Source: Psychrobacter sp. APC 3426
GTDB lineage: Bacteria > Pseudomonadota > Gammaproteobacteria > Pseudomonadales > Moraxellaceae
Assembly (NCBI RefSeq): GCF_030408035.1
Contig: NZ_JASDCF010000008.1
Location: 1 to 64,000 of the forward strand
DNA: 64,000 nucleotides
Direction: 5' to 3'
The position numbers were made by a program, and so were the translations under genes. Position 1 is the stretch's first letter. Each line of letters begins with the position of its first letter. Under the pieces are notes generated by a model. That model made no database searches. It saw nothing but the letters and a program-made list of their open reading frames with translations, and was not told the origin of the DNA. Below, one piece after another: positions 56,735 through 64,000 of the stretch.

Positions 56735-58003
56735 ATGGCAACCATCAATTATGAACGACTCCAAGGCAAGCTTAATATCTTAGCGGACGCTGCTAAGTAT
56801 GATGTCTCTTGCTCATCCTCTGCTGGCACTCGCAAAAACCAAGGAGGTGGCCTCGGTGACGCCTCCGCAACGGGTATCTGTCACAGCTATACCGAAGATG
56901 GTCGCTGCGTTAGCTTGCTGAAAATCTTGCTGACCAATCACTGTATTTATGACTGCGTGTACTGTACCTCACGTAAAAGCAATGACACGCCGCGTGCCGC
57001 TTTTAGTGTCGAGGAAGTGGTCGATCTAACCATGCAGTTTTATCGTCGTAACTATATCGAAGGATTATTTCTCAGCTCAGGCATCTTTAAAAGTGGCAAC
57101 TACACGATGGAGCGACTGGTCGAGGTCGCTAAGATATTGCGTACTCGTGAGCGCTTCAATGGTTATATTCATCTAAAGACCATCCCCGGTGCTTCAAAAG
57201 AATTGCTGTTAGAAGCTGGGCTTTATGCAGACCGTCTCAGCGTCAATATCGAGATTCCCACTAAGTCTGGACTTGCTTTGCTCGCACCAGAAAAGTCGCA
57301 TGAGCAATTAAAAGCACCGATGGAGACGGTAAGAGAGGAAATAATTACCATCCGTGAAAGCCGTAAAACGCATAAAAAAGCACCAAAATTCACCCCAGCT
57401 GGTCAAACCAGCCAGATGATTGTTGGTGCTAGCAATGAGACCGACTTGCAGGTGATTCAGCTATCGAGTCACTTCTATAAACAGTATGATCTCAAGCGTG
57501 TCTATTACTCTGGTTACGTGCCGATGTTGTCTGATAGTCGTCTGCCAGCGATTGGCACGCCTGTGCCGATGATACGTGAAAACCGTTTGTATCAAGCGGA
57601 TTGGTTAATGCGTTTTTATGGTTTTGGTGCTCATGAAATTGTGGAACCAGAAGCACCCTTTTTAGATTTGGACTGTGATCCAAAACTGGCTTGGGCCATT
57701 CGTCATCGCGAGCACTTCCCCGTCAATATTCAAACGGCGAGCTACGAGATGATTGTACGTATCCCAGGCATCGGTACTAAAACGGCTAAAAAAATAGTAA
57801 AAGCACGTAAGTTCAATCAGTTGACGCTTTATCATTTGAAAAAGATGGGTGCTGCGGTCAATCGCGCCAAATATTTCATCGCTACTACAGGTAAAAACGA
57901 GCATCTGTCTCATTTAACCCGTGATAACTTCCGTCAATACGTGCTGGCACAAACGCAGACGAAATATAAAGATCAGCGTAGTGGACAGTTGGCGTTGTTC
58001 TAA
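56735..58003 (+). CDS. Radical SAM DNA repair/modification protein (TIGR03916-like)
   Basis: A 422-residue radical SAM protein. The cluster motif is Cys70-x3-Cys74-x2-Cys77 in TNHCIYDCVYCTSRKSND, preceded by AGTRKNQGGGLGDASATGIC. The barrel continues through FLSSGIFKSGNYTMERL and ASNETDLQVIQLSSHFYKQY. Near the C-terminus is a helix-hairpin-helix DNA-binding motif (MIVRIPGIGTKTAKKIVKAR). This combination is typical of the family named putative DNA modification/repair radical SAM protein, which is always next to a DUF4130 partner. The partner follows by 88 bases. The reaction is unknown. Confidence 0.85.
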   Translation: MATINYERLQGKLNILADAAKYDVSCSSSAGTRKNQGGGLGDASATGICHSYTEDGRCVSLLKILLTNHCIYDCVYCTSRKSNDTPRAAFSVEEVVDLTMQFYRRNYIEGLFLSSGIFKSGNYTMERLVEVAKILRTRERFNGYIHLKTIPGASKELLLEAGLYADRLSVNIEIPTKSGLALLAPEKSHEQLKAPMETVREEIITIRESRKTHKKAPKFTPAGQTSQMIVGASNETDLQVIQLSSHFYKQYDLKRVYYSGYVPMLSDSRLPAIGTPVPMIRENRLYQADWLMRFYGFGAHEIVEPEAPFLDLDCDPKLAWAIRHREHFPVNIQTASYEMIVRIPGIGTKTAKKIVKARKFNQLTLYHLKKMGAAVNRAKYFIATTGKNEHLSHLTRDNFRQYVLAQTQTKYKDQRSGQLALF

Positions 58004-58091
58004 AACCCTTTACATCAACGTTTTAGATAGATGTTTAGAAAAATCATCTTTAAATTATCTATAACATTTTAGAGTTATCTTAGGATAGACG

Positions 58092-58964
58092 ATGTCGCAA
58101 CTTGCCCAACACACAACGTATTCTGTCGGTCAATTAACGCCTAGCATTGTGCTTTATGAGCCAAGTTTTGAGGGTTGGCTGAGCGCTGTATTTTACATTT
58201 ATGAAAACAGGTTACAAGACGATGAAGCATTACAACTGACCGCTCAGGACTGTTATGTACCCTCACTAATAGCTGAGGCGACGAGCGTTGAAACGGATGA
58301 AGATAAAGCCGAACGTGTACTGATAAAGTTAAATAAGCTATTAGGTCGCTCAGGTATGCGTAACTTACTTTGGGGGTTTTTATCTGAGAAAGACAATATC
58401 GGCACGACTTTATTTCAGGTAGCTAAATATGCTATCGACTACCCTAGCCGCCATATTATGCAAGACTTAGGTAATCTAGATGTGCTGGAGTTGGTACAGA
58501 CGGTAAAGTCTGTCGGTCGTGAGAAGCATCGTATGGAAGCTTTTGTGCGGTTTGAACATACCACTGATGACATTTACTTTGCCCGCGTTGAGCCTGACTT
58601 TAATGTATTGCCATTGATTGGTGAGCATTTTCGTCAGCGCTACCAAGACCAACACTGGGCGATTTATGATTTAGCACGCGGTTATGGTATTTATTATGAT
58701 AAAAGCCAGAGCACATCGTCGTGTCCTGCTGCTTTGCAAACCATCACCGACCTGGATGATGCCGTCCTTCGTAATCCTGCCAGCATTCATAGTGAGGACG
58801 AACAGCGCTATCAAAAATTCTGGCAAGGATATTTTGCCAACGTCAATATCAAAGAGCGTAAAAATCCGCGTTTGCATAAGCAATATTTACCGCAGCGGTA
58901 CTGGAAATACCTCAGTGAAAAGCAAGTGCTGCCAAATGCTGAGCATCTGCAAAAACGGCGCTGA
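58092..58964 (+). CDS. DUF4130 partner of the radical SAM protein (TIGR03915-like)
   Basis: A 290-residue protein with AGGA seven bases before the ATG. Recognisable stretches are YEPSFEGWLSAVFYIYENRL near the N-terminus, HRMEAFVRFEHTTDDIYFAR, EPDFNVLPLIGEHFRQRYQD, QHWAIYDLARGYGIYYDK and the C-terminal KNPRLHKQYLPQRYWKYLSE. This matches the probable DNA metabolism protein family that accompanies the radical SAM gene. In many genomes it is fused at its C-terminus to a UdgX-like uracil-DNA glycosylase domain; here that domain is missing. Function unknown, inferred DNA repair. Confidence 0.85.
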   Translation: MSQLAQHTTYSVGQLTPSIVLYEPSFEGWLSAVFYIYENRLQDDEALQLTAQDCYVPSLIAEATSVETDEDKAERVLIKLNKLLGRSGMRNLLWGFLSEKDNIGTTLFQVAKYAIDYPSRHIMQDLGNLDVLELVQTVKSVGREKHRMEAFVRFEHTTDDIYFARVEPDFNVLPLIGEHFRQRYQDQHWAIYDLARGYGIYYDKSQSTSSCPAALQTITDLDDAVLRNPASIHSEDEQRYQKFWQGYFANVNIKERKNPRLHKQYLPQRYWKYLSEKQVLPNAEHLQKRR

Positions 58965-59113
58965 CCTTTCATTAAAGACTTTATAGTGCCTGCGGTGATA
59001 AAAAAATCTCTGCCAACATTATTTGTTACCGCTAATGAGCCTTCGTGGTTGAGTTTTTAGCGCTTTTAACTGACAATAGCAACTTGATATATTAATTGGT
59101 GGCCAACCTTATT

Positions 59114-60565
59114 ATGATAGTTATGCGCTTACTGTCGTCCTTAAAGCATGATGAATCCGAGCGCGGTATTTTTCATCTTGGGCGCGCATTGGTGAAAAAT
59201 GAGCATACCTCTATTATTGTCTCGAGTGCCGATGAAGACAACGATTTGGTCAAACGCCTCAAGCGTGATGGCAATATATACCATCGGCTTTATATGAATA
59301 AAAAATCATGGTTATCATTGCTACACGTCGCATCCCTGCGCCGTTTGATCGAAAAATACAACCCTGATGTGATTCATATTCACTCGCGCACGCCTGCCTG
59401 GATATTACATCTCGCTTTGCGCCGTACTCGCGTCAAGCGTATGCCAAAACTGGTCTCCACCATGTATGGCTTCTATCCGATTAATAAGTATTCGCAAGCA
59501 CTGCTCGATGTCGACACCATTATCACCGTGTCCGATAGTGTCACCAACTATCTAAAAAAGGGACTGCGCCGTGAGGAAGCAGGCCCCAAAGTGATTAAAC
59601 GCATTTATCGCGGTGTCGATACTCGCCGCTATCCCTATCGTCATAACCCCTCAGTCTATTGGCTGCGGCATACTTTTGCAGAGTATCCTGAACTTGAGCA
59701 TAAAAAATGGCTGGTTTTTCCAACCATCATCGGCAATGAATATGGTCAAGAATGGCTGATTGATATTTTGGGAAATCTACAAGAGCAGTTTCCCAATATT
59801 CACGTGATTATTATGGATGAAGATTACCGCGAAGGTGATGTTGCGCATGAAGACTTTCGCCAACGTAGCAACACGCTTGGACTGTCTGAGCGCATCACTT
59901 ATGTCGGTAGCAAACGCAATGACATGCGCGAGTGGCTGTCAGCCGCCAACATTGTGATGGCGCTTGCCAACGAGCCTGAATCTATTGGCATCAATGCTTT
60001 ACAAGCGATACATTTGGGCACGCCGGTGATTGGCTGGGACCAAGCAGCATTTAGCGAGATTTTACAGCCGTTATACCCACAAGGCTTGGTCAAAAAATAC
60101 AATGCCAAAGCCCTGTGTAAATCAGTTAGAAACCAGTTAGAAAGTGTGACTCGTCCTGAGATCACCACTAAATTTACCATGCGAGAGATGATTGAAGAAA
60201 CCCTCGCTGTCTATCAGAATCTACACGAAGAAGCACTTGCAGAAGAGCAGGCAGCAGCCGATGCAGCGGCCGTCAAAAGAATCAATAAAAGCCTAAAAAA
60301 AGCGTCTCGCTCTATCCCTGAGTCTGCTTATGTAAAAATCGAACCCGCAGATAAAGCAAACAAAGTAAAACTCACTAAGATAAAACCTAAGAGAGTAGCA
60401 ACACCTAAAGCGACTGATAGCTCTGCAGTAAGCAAAGCAGAAACAAGCATGTCAAAATCAGTAACTTCAAAGCCCGTCACATCAAAGCCTGTTGCCTCAA
60501 AGTCAGATTTATCGCAAAAAGAAGCCGCATCAGACTCAGAGATTATGGAAAATACCAAAAAGTAA
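59114..60565 (+). CDS. GT4-type glycosyltransferase with low-complexity tail
   Basis: About 483 residues. The start is uncertain: ATG at 59114 with a weak GGTGG upstream, ATG at 59123, or TTG at 59096. The N-terminal domain has SSLKHDESERGIFHLGRALV and NPDVIHIHSRTPAWILHLAL; the C-terminal nucleotide-sugar domain has KRIYRGVDTRRYPYR, YVGSKRNDMREWLSAANIVM and ANEPESIGINALQAIHLGTP with the conserved acidic pair. The last 90 residues are Lys/Ser/Ala-rich with SVTSKPVTSKPVASKS repeats. It probably adds a sugar to a surface polysaccharide or lipid. No polysaccharide cluster is nearby. Confidence 0.82.
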   Translation: MIVMRLLSSLKHDESERGIFHLGRALVKNEHTSIIVSSADEDNDLVKRLKRDGNIYHRLYMNKKSWLSLLHVASLRRLIEKYNPDVIHIHSRTPAWILHLALRRTRVKRMPKLVSTMYGFYPINKYSQALLDVDTIITVSDSVTNYLKKGLRREEAGPKVIKRIYRGVDTRRYPYRHNPSVYWLRHTFAEYPELEHKKWLVFPTIIGNEYGQEWLIDILGNLQEQFPNIHVIIMDEDYREGDVAHEDFRQRSNTLGLSERITYVGSKRNDMREWLSAANIVMALANEPESIGINALQAIHLGTPVIGWDQAAFSEILQPLYPQGLVKKYNAKALCKSVRNQLESVTRPEITTKFTMREMIEETLAVYQNLHEEALAEEQAAADAAAVKRINKSLKKASRSIPESAYVKIEPADKANKVKLTKIKPKRVATPKATDSSAVSKAETSMSKSVTSKPVTSKPVASKSDLSQKEAASDSEIMENTKK

Positions 60566-60570
60566 TAGCT

Positions 60571-60618
60571 AGGCCATGTCCTCACTTTAAATATGGTGAT
60601 AAAAATGAGACCACGCCT
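60571..60618. repeat. 48-bp imperfect hairpin repeat
   Basis: AGGCCATGTCCTCA and TGAGACCACGCCT form imperfect arms around CTTTAAATATGGTGATAAAA. The middle resembles 48365-48390 and the outer arm resembles 15596-15609 (GGGCGTGTCCTCAT), suggesting a dispersed family. It lies six bases after the glycosyltransferase stop. Confidence 0.5.
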
Positions 60619-60670
60619 TCATAACGATGCTACTTTTTAGCCTTTTGATCTAACAGTGATACATGTCAAG

Positions 60671-60707
60671 CAAAAAAAACGCCACTTCCATTACTAGAAG
60701 TAGCGTT
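60671..60707 (-). terminator. Rho-independent terminator of puuR
   Basis: AACGCCACTTC and GAAGTAGCGTT pair with one mismatch over an eight-base loop. The eight-A tract at 60672-60679 gives the T tract on the minus strand. It lies about 60 bases after the puuR stop. Confidence 0.85.
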
Positions 60708-60768
60708 AGATATTGTTAATCGCTGTTTCATATCGCAGCTTTCATACGAGATGTGTTAAAGCCTTGAT

Positions 60769-61569
60769 TTAATATGTCGTCGGCGTATGGGCGCTTACGA
60801 TACGGGTGATGCTATCGGTAGGATTAATAAAAGTATGCGGTTGAATGGTATCAATCACATAGCTATCACCTTGATTTAATAAATAGGTGCTGTCTTCGAT
60901 ACGAATAAGAATCTTACCTTCGATGACGGTACCAATCTCTTCGCCTTCATGAGCAATTTTTTCTTCTGTTGAGCTGTTTGGCTGATAGGTCTCAATCAAA
61001 AAACCCAAGTTCTTTGTGGTGCTACAGTTATAAACTTGTTTTAGCGATACTCTGCTATTGGCTTCGCTGAGTTCCAATAAGTCCTTTGGCGTCACAACCA
61101 CTCTGGCTTTTGGCTCTTTCCATTCATCACTAAAGAATGTCGTCAAATCGGAGCCTAATACTGACAAAATTGCCTTTAGGGTATTAACCGCCGGGCTGAC
61201 CTTATTGCGCTCAATAGAGCTGATGGAGGTATTGGTCAGACCTGACAGTCGAGCCAGCTTACGTTGTGAATACCCTTTGGCAAGACGCAGCTGATTAATC
61301 TTTTTACCGATGTCTTCTTCCACGGACGCGTCAGCTTCAGGCGTCTCTTTTGTGTCACATGCTATCAACTCACCATCAATACAGACACCTTCTGATTCAA
61401 TACCAGTAGCTTTGTTGCCAGCAGTATCATTATCAGCGCCGTTATCTACTTCAGCATTAACGTCATCGTCAATGCCGTCATCAAGGATGATGCCATGGCT
61501 ACTAATGGTTAAATTATCTGTATCTACCGTATTTTCAGTAATGCTACTCAGTGTTTTGTTTGCTGGCAT
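60769..61569 (-). CDS. puuR: XRE-cupin transcriptional regulator, PuuR-like
   Basis: A 266-residue regulator. The helix-turn-helix is KKINQLRLAKGYSQRKLARL then SGLTNTSISSIERNKVSPAV, and the C-terminal cupin shows HEGEEIGTVIEGKILIRIED and YVIDTIQPHTFINPTD. PuuR represses putrescine-degradation genes and releases DNA when putrescine binds. About 80 acidic residues precede the HTH, which E. coli PuuR (185 residues) lacks. The start overlaps the end of puuD by 26 bases, so the two are co-transcribed and may be coupled. Confidence 0.83.
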   Translation of the reverse strand: MPANKTLSSITENTVDTDNLTISSHGIILDDGIDDDVNAEVDNGADNDTAGNKATGIESEGVCIDGELIACDTKETPEADASVEEDIGKKINQLRLAKGYSQRKLARLSGLTNTSISSIERNKVSPAVNTLKAILSVLGSDLTTFFSDEWKEPKARVVVTPKDLLELSEANSRVSLKQVYNCSTTKNLGFLIETYQPNSSTEEKIAHEGEEIGTVIEGKILIRIEDSTYLLNQGDSYVIDTIQPHTFINPTDSITRIVSAHTPTTY

Positions 61570-62284
61570 AGTGAATGAATTCCGTGAATAGAAACTTGGA
61601 CAAGTTATCTTGTGCATAGTTTAACTCAGGATGCCATTGCACACCAATCATAAATGGATGTTGCGACAAACTTATCGCTTCCACCAAACCATCAGGCGCC
61701 AAGGCCTCGACAAATAAGCGCTCACCGACTTTATTGATGGCTTGCTTATGTAACGAGTTGACGTGCCATTTTTCACCAAACGCAGCAAGCCTGCCCTCAG
61801 GTTGAATAATAACGTCATGAACAGGCTGATACTGCACCTCGAGCGGCTGCGTATTGTCTTCTAAATGCGGCTCATAAAATCCCTCTACTTCACGCCAATC
61901 AGGATGCAATGTGCCCTTAAAGTGGACATTCATCTCCTGTAAACCTCGGCACACTGCCAATAGCGGAGTGTCCGTCTTGTCTGCATGAGCCAGTAATTTA
62001 AAACTGAGCTCATCACGACCCAAGTCTTCTTTTGCTTCTGTGTGAGTTGCGCCATAGCGTGTTGGCGCCACATTACTATAGCTGCCGGTCAACAAAATGC
62101 CGTCTGCTATCTCCAATAACGTATCAAAGTTTTCACTATCAGCAGCCGTATTTGGTAGCAGTATTGGATTGCCACCATAGAAGTTTACGGCATCGATATA
62201 TTTTTGATACACCGCTTGTGACGGTTGGCCATCTACCATCTTATGGCAAGAAACAATGGCAATAATCGGTTTAGAATTTTTCAT
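61544..62284 (-). CDS. puuD: Gamma-glutamyl-gamma-aminobutyrate hydrolase
   Basis: A 246-residue class I glutamine-amidotransferase-like hydrolase (E. coli 254). The ATG at 62284 has AGGAAAG seven bases upstream; a frame open to 62512 is AT-rich and unlikely. The catalytic Cys is in PLLAVCRGLQEMNVHFKGTL and the His-Glu pair in MIGVQWHPELNY. It frees GABA from gamma-glutamyl-GABA in the Puu pathway of putrescine breakdown. Sits upstream of puuR and is divergent from puuA. Confidence 0.9.
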   Translation of the reverse strand: MKNSKPIIAIVSCHKMVDGQPSQAVYQKYIDAVNFYGGNPILLPNTAADSENFDTLLEIADGILLTGSYSNVAPTRYGATHTEAKEDLGRDELSFKLLAHADKTDTPLLAVCRGLQEMNVHFKGTLHPDWREVEGFYEPHLEDNTQPLEVQYQPVHDVIIQPEGRLAAFGEKWHVNSLHKQAINKVGERLFVEALAPDGLVEAISLSQHPFMIGVQWHPELNYAQDNLSKFLFTEFIHYASKQNTE

Positions 62285-62747
62285 ATTATCTTTCCTAATT
62301 GTAACAGACAGACCAAATCGTCTCGACTGCCACTCCTTTGTATAGCTAGAATTTATCACAAGACTTTGATATATGTAAACTATAAACAACAATAATATTC
62401 TTATAATCATAAAATTGATGAAATAACAGCTGTTTTTGGATAATATTAAATAAAAATTGACAACTTTAGTTTTCATCAATATATTGGAAGTCATCAACCA
62501 GATATAGAACATAACCTATACATTGACTTTGGTTATGGCGCTTACAGCAAATTGGTCATAAGTGATTCATATCATGATAAAAAAAATACAGTCGAGGCGA
62601 GTAACGACTCATTAACCATAAAAACCATTACTCAATACTTTATAAGCGCTGGTAATGCGCAGAACATTTAAACAAGAGTAACGAGCAGTAAAAACAGACT
62701 CAACTCAACAACCCAAGCAATGCAAAATATTCATAGGAAGAATAGAC
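62285..62747. promoter_or_regulatory. Divergent puuD/puuA promoter region
   Basis: A 463-base AT-rich region between divergent puu genes, expected to carry PuuR operators. A 10-bp palindrome TATCATGATA lies at 62570-62579. I could not match a PuuR consensus by eye. The minus-strand reading frame extending from puuD across 62285-62512 has no ribosome site and is not called. Confidence 0.5.
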
Positions 62748-64000
62748 ATGATGACAACCAATGGAATGGTCGAATCTGCAAACAACACCGAGTACGTCTA
62801 TGTTGCAGCAGGTGATATTAATGGCTTACTTCGTGGTAAGCGTATTCCCTTTAATCTAATGAAAAAAGCAGAAAACGGTAGCATCCGCTTGCCTTTGTCT
62901 ATTTTAGGTGTCGATATTTGGGGCGCTGACGTCATTGAGTCTTCGCAATCTAATGGTGATATCGATGCCATTGCCCGTCCTACAGGCCGCGCCGCTTATC
63001 CATTGCTCAATACCAGTGCGCCCTCATCGCTTCTACCCGTTTGGCTTTATACCGAAGACAATGAACCATACTACGGCGATGCCAGACACGTTCTAGATTA
63101 CATCAGCAAAAAATTCAAAGCACTTGGATTGACACCAGTGATGGCCACTGAGCTTGAGTTTTATTTGGTTGACTACACAGAAGGCGAAACCCCAAGACCG
63201 CCTATTCGTCCAAAAAGTGGACTGAGATTGAATAAAACCTCGATTTTGAGTATCAATGATTTATTACAGTTCGATGAGTTTTTAGATGAAGTTTATGCTC
63301 AATGTGAAAAGCTTGATATTCCTGTTGATGCCGCTTTAGCCGAAAATGGTTGTGGTCAGTTTGAGATTAACTTATTACACGTCGATGACCCCTTAAAAGC
63401 TGCTGATGACGCCATTTTATTCAAACAAGTGGTCAAGTCGGTCGCTGCACGCCGTAAGCTAACCGCCACATTTATGGCAAAACCATTTGGCCTGCAGTCA
63501 GGTAATGGCTTCCACGTGCATTGCAGCTTGCTTGATAAAGAGGGCAACAATGTCTTTGATGATGGGTCAGATGAGGGCTCAGACATACTGCGTCATGCCG
63601 TTGCCGGTTTGTTAAAAACCATGTCAGATTGCACCTTATTATTTGCACCGCATGTCAATTCATACCGCCGTTTTACCCCAGGTACGCTGGCACCAAATAA
63701 CGTCTCATGGGGTTATGAAAATCGCACGGCAGCAGTACGTATTCCTGGTGGCGACTCTAGAGCACGTCGAATCGAACACCGTGTCTCTGGTGCAGATGCC
63801 AACCCTTATCTGGTCTGTAGCGCTGTCCTAGCTGGCATGCTGTACGGTATTGAAAACAAGCTTGAGGCGCCAGAACCTATCAACAGTATTACTTATAACG
63901 AAGCAGAATTGAAAACCTTGCCTCTAGACTGGCTATCAGCCATTCGTCAATTTGAGAGCAGCGATGTCATTGACGCTCTATTCCCAAGCGAGATGATTGA
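62748..64000 (+). CDS. puuA: Gamma-glutamylputrescine synthetase, partial at window end
   Basis: At least 417 codons, open at the right edge. It starts at ATG 62748 (or 62751) with AGGAAG eight bases upstream. The glutamine-synthetase fold shows in AAGDINGLLRGKRIPFNLM, the Mg2+-binding MATELEFYLVDY, FMAKPFGLQSGNGFHVHCSL, and FAPHVNSYRRFTPGTLAPNN. PuuA joins glutamate to putrescine with ATP, the first step of the Puu pathway. Divergent from puuD-puuR. About 35-45 codons are probably missing. Confidence 0.9.
   Translation, partial: MMTTNGMVESANNTEYVYVAAGDINGLLRGKRIPFNLMKKAENGSIRLPLSILGVDIWGADVIESSQSNGDIDAIARPTGRAAYPLLNTSAPSSLLPVWLYTEDNEPYYGDARHVLDYISKKFKALGLTPVMATELEFYLVDYTEGETPRPPIRPKSGLRLNKTSILSINDLLQFDEFLDEVYAQCEKLDIPVDAALAENGCGQFEINLLHVDDPLKAADDAILFKQVVKSVAARRKLTATFMAKPFGLQSGNGFHVHCSLLDKEGNNVFDDGSDEGSDILRHAVAGLLKTMSDCTLLFAPHVNSYRRFTPGTLAPNNVSWGYENRTAAVRIPGGDSRARRIEHRVSGADANPYLVCSAVLAGMLYGIENKLEAPEPINSITYNEAELKTLPLDWLSAIRQFESSDVIDALFPSEMI

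Noticed and set aside
1..64000. tRNA or rRNA genes
   Set aside because: No cloverleaf-like segment with a TTCRANY-type T-loop or rRNA-like sequence was noticed by eye; a tRNA search program would settle this.

Overview
The window looks like chromosomal DNA of a Psychrobacter-like member of the Moraxellaceae. The pointers are moderate to low GC, a fused RNase HI/DNA polymerase III epsilon gene of the kind also found in Acinetobacter, a fimL gene beside it, three tandem betaine/choline-type (BCCT) transporters as expected of a salt- and cold-tolerant bacterium, and many short hairpin repeats between genes. No rRNA or tRNA genes, CRISPR array, prophage or complete insertion sequence was seen. 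Genus assignment is inference from gene content, not a database result.

Layout. 1-2.7 kb: two unrecognised minus-strand genes. 2.7-8.1 kb: a SotB-like sugar efflux transporter, then a probable detoxification regulon (YbfB-type MFS exporter, two glutathione S-transferases, a TetR regulator). Its two promoters carry the same 14-bp operator in the same position. 8.2-15.5 kb: acyl-CoA/organic-acid genes (CitE-like lyase, aromatic aminotransferase, two short-chain dehydrogenases, acyl-CoA dehydrogenase) with a GlxA-type regulator. 15.7-19 kb: a Tat-exported LD-carboxypeptidase and small envelope proteins. 19.2-28.9 kb: rnhA-dnaQ fusion, fimL, nudC, an orphan soluble RnfB, nth, a DJ-1/PfpI protein, metK, and two small proteins. 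29.2-34.5 kb: three BCCT transporters. 34.7-44.9 kb: PQQ aldose dehydrogenase, clpB, L,D-transpeptidase, a short-chain dehydrogenase/acyl-CoA synthetase pair, topoisomerase IB, GNAT and ppnP. 45-48.2 kb: prfB with its programmed frameshift, a HAD phosphatase, a membrane protein and a gamma-carbonic anhydrase. 48.8-55.6 kb: carA, carB, greA and a secreted DUF11-like protein. 55.9-60.6 kb: an AT-rich orphan, a radical SAM/DUF4130 DNA-repair pair and a glycosyltransferase. 60.8-64 kb: a putrescine-catabolism locus (puuR, puuD, and puuA cut by the window end).

Themes worth attention. (1) The TetR regulon has two promoters with the same geometry (TTGAAC, 17 bp, TATA(C/G)T), each with TGAACG-N2-CGTTCA over the -35. 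(2) At least seven intergenic hairpins share a core of about 32 bp but have different, self-complementary arms; four of them sit inside a roughly 136-bp MITE-like repeat. (3) The radical SAM/DUF4130 pair is a little-characterised DNA repair or modification system, here without the uracil-DNA-glycosylase-like domain often linked to it. (4) RnfB survives beside nth without the other Rnf subunits and without a membrane anchor. (5) Leader or intercistronic hairpins precede greA and separate carA from carB.
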